Assembly: GCA_946902875.1 (NCBI GenBank)
Contig: OX336351.1
Span: 4,027,761 to 4,091,760, forward strand
Length of the DNA stretch: 64,000 nt
Source: Nematopogon swammerdamellus
Taxonomy: Eukaryota; Arthropoda; Insecta; Lepidoptera; Adelidae
Reading direction: 5' to 3'
In this document: one piece after another, positions 34,200-64,000 of the stretch
Numbering within the stretch: the stretch's first letter is position 1
Layout: every line of letters begins with the position of its first letter
The notes under the pieces: model-generated
Database searches by the model: none
Told to the model about the DNA's origin: nothing
What the model saw: only the letters and a program-made list of their open reading frames with translations
Made by a program: the position numbers and the translations under genes

Positions 34200-34608
34200 G
34201 TATGTTCAAATGAAACGAAATGCCGCTATAATTTTTCCAAGGACATTGAATCCGTTTTTCTTTGTTCGTTCTATCTTGTGTAATGGTAATGCTGCTGGCA
34301 ACTCCAATGCAAATTGGCGTTTCGTGAAAGAAAGCGAACGTTTTGCAGCGTGGATTCTTCTCCTCTTCCTCCTAATTTCCTCAGGGATCTGTCTGCTAAC
34401 AACACCATCGGTGCAGAGCTGCGGCTTGCGAACACCCCTGTGCAGTGGCGAGCGTGTGTTGCGTGGCGTGGTGCGCGCGGTGTCGGTAGGACCGTGCTGC
34501 GAGTCATGTCGGACGCCAGGAGTTGAAGCCGGCTTGTGTTGTGATGTGAGGTTCTGGCGGCCCATGAGCTGACGGGTACGGTAGTGGCGGTGCGACGGTG
34601 CGGGCGAC
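34200..34608 (+). promoter_or_regulatory. gro: probable gro 5' UTR/promoter-proximal region
   Basis: GC- and CpG-richer sequence leading directly into the gro start codon, without obvious repeats. No convincing TATA box or initiator could be assigned by eye, so the transcription start is unknown. Reading frames on both strands here look incidental. Confidence 0.35.
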
Positions 34609-58723
<24,115 letters not shown>

Positions 58724-60366
58724 GCCAGTATTGCTGTCACCACGCGTCGTCGGGTCGGCCTGTCTCGTATACGCTCCCCGCGACACTCGTTCCCGCGCCG
58801 GAGGGAACCGGCTGCATCAATCTATATTGCCGTCTCAGAGGAAGGAAAGAGACAGGGCGAACATTTACAGAATTCTCGGAATGGAATCTCATGTAAATTG
58901 TACCAATGATGCCAAATTTGGTTGCCCCTCGTACGATATTCACTCTGTTGCGTAAAAGTCGTATTTTAGGTCAAGAGGAGGAAGCGTGCCTAGAGCGTGT
59001 ATGATTCCTCTTGTCGCACGTGGCTTTTAAAAGCTGCTAGTCTTAAAACAGCTGGTAAAAACGCTGCACGTAACATGATACTCGCTGCCAGATACCACAA
59101 CTCGCCGCGAGAAAAAAAAAGCCGCTAGTATAATTGAGCTTGTTCAATTCTGCTAGCGCTAGCAAGCTACTCACTGCTACAAAAAGCGCTCGGGCGCTTC
59201 ATGTGACGGGGCAAAGCTGCTAGTAGCCACTTCCTGAGGCGGCCAGCTCCGTGAGAGAACATTTTTGTGCCAAAACATCAATGCACAGAATTTTCAGTAC
59301 TACGGGCGAATACTAGCTGCATGTGACAACTAGGCTGCGACTTGTAGCAGCCAGTTTTCTAGCCACTGATTCTCACAACTTGAAAATTGAGTCTTGAATA
59401 TTGCTTTTAAAATCTGCGTATCCTTAAAGCTGCGTGTGACAAGCTACTTGCTGCTAATGACAGCTACTAGCTGCGATAAAAAGAGCCACTAGTGGGACAG
59501 AACACATTCAGATCTGCCAGCGTTAGCGCTCTACTGCCGCTAGCACGCCCTGTGATTAAAAACGCGCTTCGTGTGACAAGGCAACTCTGCTAATAGTGGC
59601 TATCGCCGCGCAGTTTTTTTAACCGACCTCAAAAAAAGGAGGAGGTTCTCAATTCGACTGTTTTTTTTAATGTTTGTTACCTCAGAACTTTCGACTGGGT
59701 GAACCGATTTTGATGATTCTTTTTTTATTTGAAAGCTGGTGCTTCCCGTGTGGTCCCATTTCAATTTGGTGAAGATCGAATTGGAAAGCGAGGCCGAGTA
59801 CATTAATAGCAAAAAATTACTAAAAGAAACTGTGAAATAAAAAACAATTTAAAAAAATATAAAACCGCCTTCAAAAATGTATGAAATAAAAGAAATCGAA
59901 CCCTAGAGTTGAAGGCGGTGCTAAAGCAAGCAAAAATGATGCATGAAAGAAAACATGAGTGGATGATATCCTTTGTGATTTGTGTAGCCTTCTTCAGCAC
60001 CGCCTTCAACTCTAGGGTTCGATTTCTTTTTATTTCATACATTTTTGTTTCGCTCCGAGAAGCACGCACGGCTCCGTGCTCTTCCCGCACTGCGCCCGCG
60101 CTTCAACCGCGCACCGCGTCGTTTGCGAACTTTGGCCGAAATGATGGAGACGGAAACGTTGAAGTAATAATAGAAATTATTTTTTCAAGTATTTTTTTTA
60201 ATTTCACATGCATGATGCACGAGTAGAATAACTATTTACTAGTGAGAATGAGCAGTGAGTTTTCTCGCTGCTTCAAAACAACAAAAAACATCTACATGTG
60301 ACCGAGGCTTTAAATGCGCAAAGCTTTTTGAGTGAACATCGTACACATTGTACGAGCGGCAATAAA
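58724..60366 (+). other. gro: probable gro 3' UTR with candidate poly(A) signal
   Basis: No coding potential is seen after the stop. The first 250 bp are unique, GC-balanced sequence. From about 59.0 kb come reiterated 'GCTAGTAGC' and 'CATGTGACA' motifs that look like an old element, then a hairpin element (59620-60055). AATAAA at 60361-60366, followed by a G/T-containing stretch, is a candidate cleavage signal. The 3' end is inferred, and an earlier site is possible. Confidence 0.3.
59620..60055. mobile_element. hairpin element, diverged copy of 22910-23375
   Basis: AACCGACCTCAAAAAAAGGA ... GAAAGCGAGGCCGAGTACAT ... CGAACCCTAGAGTTGAAGGC (59888) with its complement at about 60000-60023. The loop is larger than in the other copy. 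Confidence 0.8.
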
Positions 60367-60369
60367 GTT

Positions 60370-61732
60370 TGGAGCAAAAAGAGTATCATATGTGCCGCCG
60401 AAAATATGCAAAGACATATTTTGATAGACATGTTTTTATTTTCTTGAAATCTTTGTTGTACTTTCTGTTTCGTTTCTACCTATTGACATGGTAAAATAAA
60501 AATGGTTATTTTTACTCCTGTCAAACCTTCATTTCTCACCCGCTCCCACATTCACACTCGCTGTTTTTCAATAAATTTCCTTATACCTGAGAAAACAGAC
60601 CAAAAATATAAATTGTCACATATTTCTGTATGACAATTCATAATTTTAATCATTGAGCATTCAAAAGCTACATGTGACAACCTACTCGCTACAACCTATT
60701 CAGGAATTATTGTTTTTCGTTCAAATTTCTATAACCCAGAACACGATTTCTGAAGGTTTTTAGGTGGAGAAGGGAAGATTAGCTGGCCTAATTAGCTGCA
60801 TAACAAACGACACAACTGCTTTTGGTATTTTTTTTATCTTATATTAAACAGTTTTAAGGGATAAGTAGTATCGTGAAAGGCGACCCGAACGAGCAGACGG
60901 TTCAGTGAAGGTCTCTGGAATCACATTACATTGCACGCGCAAGCACGCATGCACTCATGCATGCATGCAATCATGCACGCATGCGCGCCCAATTGCGGTT
61001 CAGCTAGACTGCAAAATGGATGCAAGTGAAAGGATTTTGATAGATCTATCTGTACTGTTGAACATGAGGCACTTATTTGTTCATTGTATATTTTTGTAAC
61101 GAAATTAAAAGATCATTTTAACCGTTAGCAATCTCTAGGCAAATTTTATGTTCTAGTGACAATATGAAAAAAAACTATTGTAAAATATTTTTATTGATTT
61201 CCGATTAAATTTAATCACCAGATAATGTGTATTTTTATTTAAATTTCTATCATATGGAGTTAATAGAGAACATTATTTCAGTCAAGACAATTCAAAGTGA
61301 TGCGTCCAGTAAACCCTGTCTTTATGCTTTTGAGACTTCTTATCACAACTACACATTCAGATATACCACATACCTACAATATACCATTAACAAACAATGA
61401 TGTTTTAAAGGTATAGATTCAGCTTTCTATACAATATTGTAGGAGAATTTGGTATTCAATAGAAATCATTGCCATCTAGTGGTAAACTAATGCTGCTGTA
61501 TGCTGGGCAAGGACCGCGCTGTTGAAGTGAAGTATAACTAGAGTATTACCAACGACCGGTCGTCGGCCCGTTTTGTAGAAAACTACGATCGACGCGCCTG
61601 CGAGCGTCCGAATGACAGACGGATCCGTCAATACGAGATCCCCGTTTGGCTTATGTCAGTAGGAACCGATCAAGCGTATTTGATGTGAAGTGAATTAATA
61701 CATAGTCAATGTTAACAACCTAATTTTTGACG
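60370..61732. other. no gene seen
   Basis: AT-rich. A (GCAT)n-like patch at 60940-60985. 61550-61650 is CpG-rich without recognised features. Confidence 0.4.
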
Positions 61733-62356
61733 TGATGACGTCACGTCTTATAAATTGATGAACACCGGCTGCACACACGAAGAAGTGTCACGTTCCATCT
61801 AAACCTGTGTGCAAGCGAGAGCGCGATAGAGACCTGTGTGTGCAAGCGAGAGCGCGATAGAGAGGCATATACAATAGTAGGAAATACAAAATATATTTCT
61901 CCATCTTTTGCGAGCCTCGAACCCGCGGTCCCTGCCACCATCACCGATCAGACGTCTTAACCACGCGGGCTAATCGACCATGTACCTATCGCAGCAAATT
62001 TGCTCAACAGTGTGTGAAGATTTCATGGAGCGACATCTAGCGTCAATAGTAAATGAAATACTTCAGCGGTATTTACTTGATTTCGCAGTTAGGTAGTTGT
62101 TGCAACGTTGTACATGTAGATGGCGTTATGTAGGTTTGAGTCCCAACACGATGTTTATATTGATAATTAATATTATTGGCTTTTTAGGGTTTTTAAATAT
62201 GAAATAAACAAAAATTAATAGTCGTTATTTTCTAATATTTTTTATTAGTTATTATCACATCTTTATCATTTACTTAAATTAATTTTACATGGTAAATATC
62301 CGCCGGAACTGATTTTGTATCTGACTTCGCACTTTATATACTTTATGACGTCATCA
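61733..62356. repeat. inverted pair of CRE plus TATA-like modules
   Basis: ACGTGATGACGTCA followed by TATAAA (61735-61754) is mirrored by TATATACTTTATGACGTCAT and CACGT at 62335-62356. Between them lie GTGTGCAAGCGAGAGCGCGA twice (61809 and 61838) and a tRNA-like segment. Confidence 0.55.
61905..61983 (-). ncRNA. tRNA-like (SINE head or pseudogene)
   Basis: The minus strand reads GGTCGATTAGCCCGCGTGGT, TAAGACGTCTGATCGGTGAT and GGACCGCGGGTTCGAGGCTC: A-box and B-box-like motifs at the right spacing, but no closed acceptor stem. Confidence 0.5.
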
Positions 62357-62401
62357 CGTAAAACTATCGTCCGTAAACCGACTTTACAGACAACCAATTT
62401 T

Positions 62402-62557
62402 TTTATGGAAACTGGTTGGCTACATCAACTACAACATCCGATATGTCAGCCCATAACACCTTGGCGAACTAGGTGCCATGTTAGTCCTTCCCGTGCCGGC
62501 TACAGACGTAAAACAAACTACATAGTAGTTTCGACCGACCTTTCATTCGGTGTGGTG
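62402..62557 (-). mobile_element. SINE family A, split by an insertion
   Basis: TTATGGAAACTGGTTGGCTA ... ATGTCAGCCCATAACACCTT ... TTTCATTCGGTGTGGTG. The SINE resumes after 63291 (GTGGTGGTAGCAACC). Confidence 0.8.
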
Positions 62558-63291
62558 TAGAGATGGGTAATGGGTTATAACCCATTCTTCCCATTTGGGT
62601 TAAAACCCGATCAATTGGGTTATAACCCAGTTAAAACCCATTATCACCTATTTTGGTGGGTGAAAAAGAAAGGAAACGAAGAAGGGGAAAAAAGGATGCT
62701 TGGATTCAGTTTCATGACAGTAACAAAAAAATCTTCATTACCATTATGATGTAACACGTGTAAGTTGGTAAAAAAAATCAAATTCTTTCTATTCCATACT
62801 AATACAACTAAAAATAGTGGTTTTTCACAATTTCTGAAAGAAAGAGATCTATGTGTTGGAAGACTTTTTTGTTCCTGGCATGAAACTGAAACGATTAAGA
62901 ATTTTTTATTTTTTTTTACATTTAACATTAAAAAAAAAATTTTTGTAAAAAAAAAATCTTTGTTCTTCAAAAGTGATCTATTTCCGATACTGAACCCCTC
63001 CCCCCCCCCCCCCTTTAGCGTACTATGAACAAATTTTGAAGGACCGTCAGATTATAACTGCATGTAAAATCTATCAAATCTGCCTTAGTTTCATTTAACC
63101 CACTAAAACGGGTTATAACCGGGTGAAAACTGGGTTATATACAACCCAACAGATTATAACTGCACGTAAAATCTATCAAATCTGCCTTAGTTTCATTCAA
63201 CCCACTAAAACGTAATAACCGGGTGATAATTGGGTGGAAACTGGGTTTTAACCCAGCAGTGGGTTAAAACCCGGGTCGTTACCCATCTCTG
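62558..63291. mobile_element. hAT-like MITE (TAGAGATGGG ends) within the SINE
   Basis: Left end TAGAGATGGGTAA and right end TTACCCATCTCTG. hAT elements commonly start CAGAGATGGG. The interior repeats GGGTTATAACCC palindromes. The flanks GTGTGGTG and GTGGTGGT are similar but not an exact 8-bp duplication. Confidence 0.65.
62645..63053. mobile_element. copy of the 20294-20805 element nested in the hAT-like MITE
   Basis: TTCATGACAGTAACAAAAAA ... GAAAGAAAGAGATCTATGTG ... TTCTTCAAAAGTGATCTATT ... a C-run (63001-63014) and TTTAGCGTACTATGAACAAA. Ends partly lost. Confidence 0.75.
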
Positions 63292-63973
63292 GTGGTGGTA
63301 GCAACCTCTCGACCTCAAGTAAAAATTTCCAATTTTGGCTCAGTTTAAAAGGTGCTATTTCAAAGGAAGGAATGAGTCCTTCCTGAAATGTTTGCGGGAA
63401 ATAAAAAAAAAGTGTGTACCCGTAAATCGACATACCCGAAATTATTGTCACACTTGTGCCCAAGTTATTACATACCTACACACCTACATGACCGACATAC
63501 AAAGACAGCCGACATACTTTACAGTTAGCTACCTACCCTGCCAAAACCGTAACTAACGCGCTATCTTGAAAAGGGTGGGTTTTAATGTCTTTGCTTAAGA
63601 AGGAATTCTTCTTCTTCTTCTTTTTATTTCTGGCGATTAGCCGACGTTCGACTTATTGCGCCAATATCAAGTCTTGAAAGATCCACGGTAATAAATAAGT
63701 ACTACTTCTCACATAGAGAAAACAAATAATTTTGATATAATGAATAATTTGCACTCAGATGAAGGAGAAAATTAAAAGGGAAAATGTATATACTTTTATA
63801 TTCACTAAGGAATTTCTTGAATGTTTTTTATTTATAGGTATAAACGAGCGGTTGGTAAAAAAAAAAATCTAAAGTATTGTTACATATTGGAAGTGTCGTT
63901 GCGCTGTCCGATCGGGAATGTCTATTCGCAGGTAAACCTGCATGCAGGTATCCAAACTGCACTATGGGGTTTT
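63292..63973. other. no gene seen
   Basis: (TTC)n at 63605-63622 and TGGCGATTAGCCGACGTTCG. Otherwise AT-rich and unassigned. Confidence 0.4.
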
Positions 63974-64000
63974 CAACGAAACGTAACAAAAACGACATGC
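63974..64000 (+). repeat. end of a 33017-type TIR element, cut by window edge
   Basis: CAACGAAACGTAACAAAAAC followed by GACATGC equals the left TIR at 33019-33043. Confidence 0.8.

Overview
This is a eukaryotic nuclear window, almost certainly from a moth or butterfly (Lepidoptera). It contains one long intron-rich gene embedded in dense mobile-element debris. The organism call rests on three things. First, an insect-type groucho gene is split into 18 coding exons with GT-AG introns. Second, repeat types familiar from lepidopteran genomes are abundant: RTE-like retroposon tails, tRNA-derived SINEs, and elements opening with a 'CTTCGCTCGCGTG'-like end. Third, there is no bacterial gene organisation. 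Most long reading frames are frames inside repeats, not host genes.

The central gene is groucho (gro/TLE), a WD40 transcriptional co-repressor, on the + strand from 34609 to 58723. I could place 18 coding exons whose phases all agree, giving a protein of about 710 residues. Its parts are a glutamine-rich tetramerisation domain (exons 1-6), a Gly/Pro-rich linker (exons 7-8), a CcN region with a basic nuclear-localisation cluster and acidic/Ser CK2-type site (exons 9-10), a Ser/Pro-rich linker (exons 11-12), and a WD40 propeller (exons 13-18) ending in the family C-terminus YEVIY. About 3.1 kb upstream, on the opposite strand, lies a 20-codon first exon of a Fem-1 A/C-type ankyrin protein (31492-31551). 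The two genes are therefore head to head, with a shared intergenic region that carries two strong hairpins and a terminal-inverted-repeat element.

Layout. 1-8.5 kb: a 68-bp minisatellite of about 31 units in a foldback frame, a C/T-rich hexanucleotide tract, a 77-bp tandem repeat, and a Harbinger-like MITE with perfect 24-bp inverted ends. 8.5-31 kb: SINEs, LINE fragments, TA-flanked MITEs and foldback elements. 31.5-34.6 kb: the divergent intergenic region. 34.6-58.7 kb: groucho, with introns holding a pogo-like element containing a triplicated 415-bp unit, a 1.3-kb TA-flanked element inside a minisatellite, two partial duplications of groucho's own exons, and several LINE and SINE insertions, one LINE with a 58-bp target duplication. 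58.7-64 kb: probable 3' UTR, a TATA/CRE-like inverted pair, and three nested elements.

No new gene system such as a defence locus or biosynthetic cluster is visible. The most notable signals are structural: partial exon duplications in groucho, a SINE whose head carries both tRNA-like and 5S-rRNA-like segments, and a series of very long near-perfect hairpins. All coordinates were worked out by eye. Repeat boundaries may be off by a few bases to a few tens of bases.
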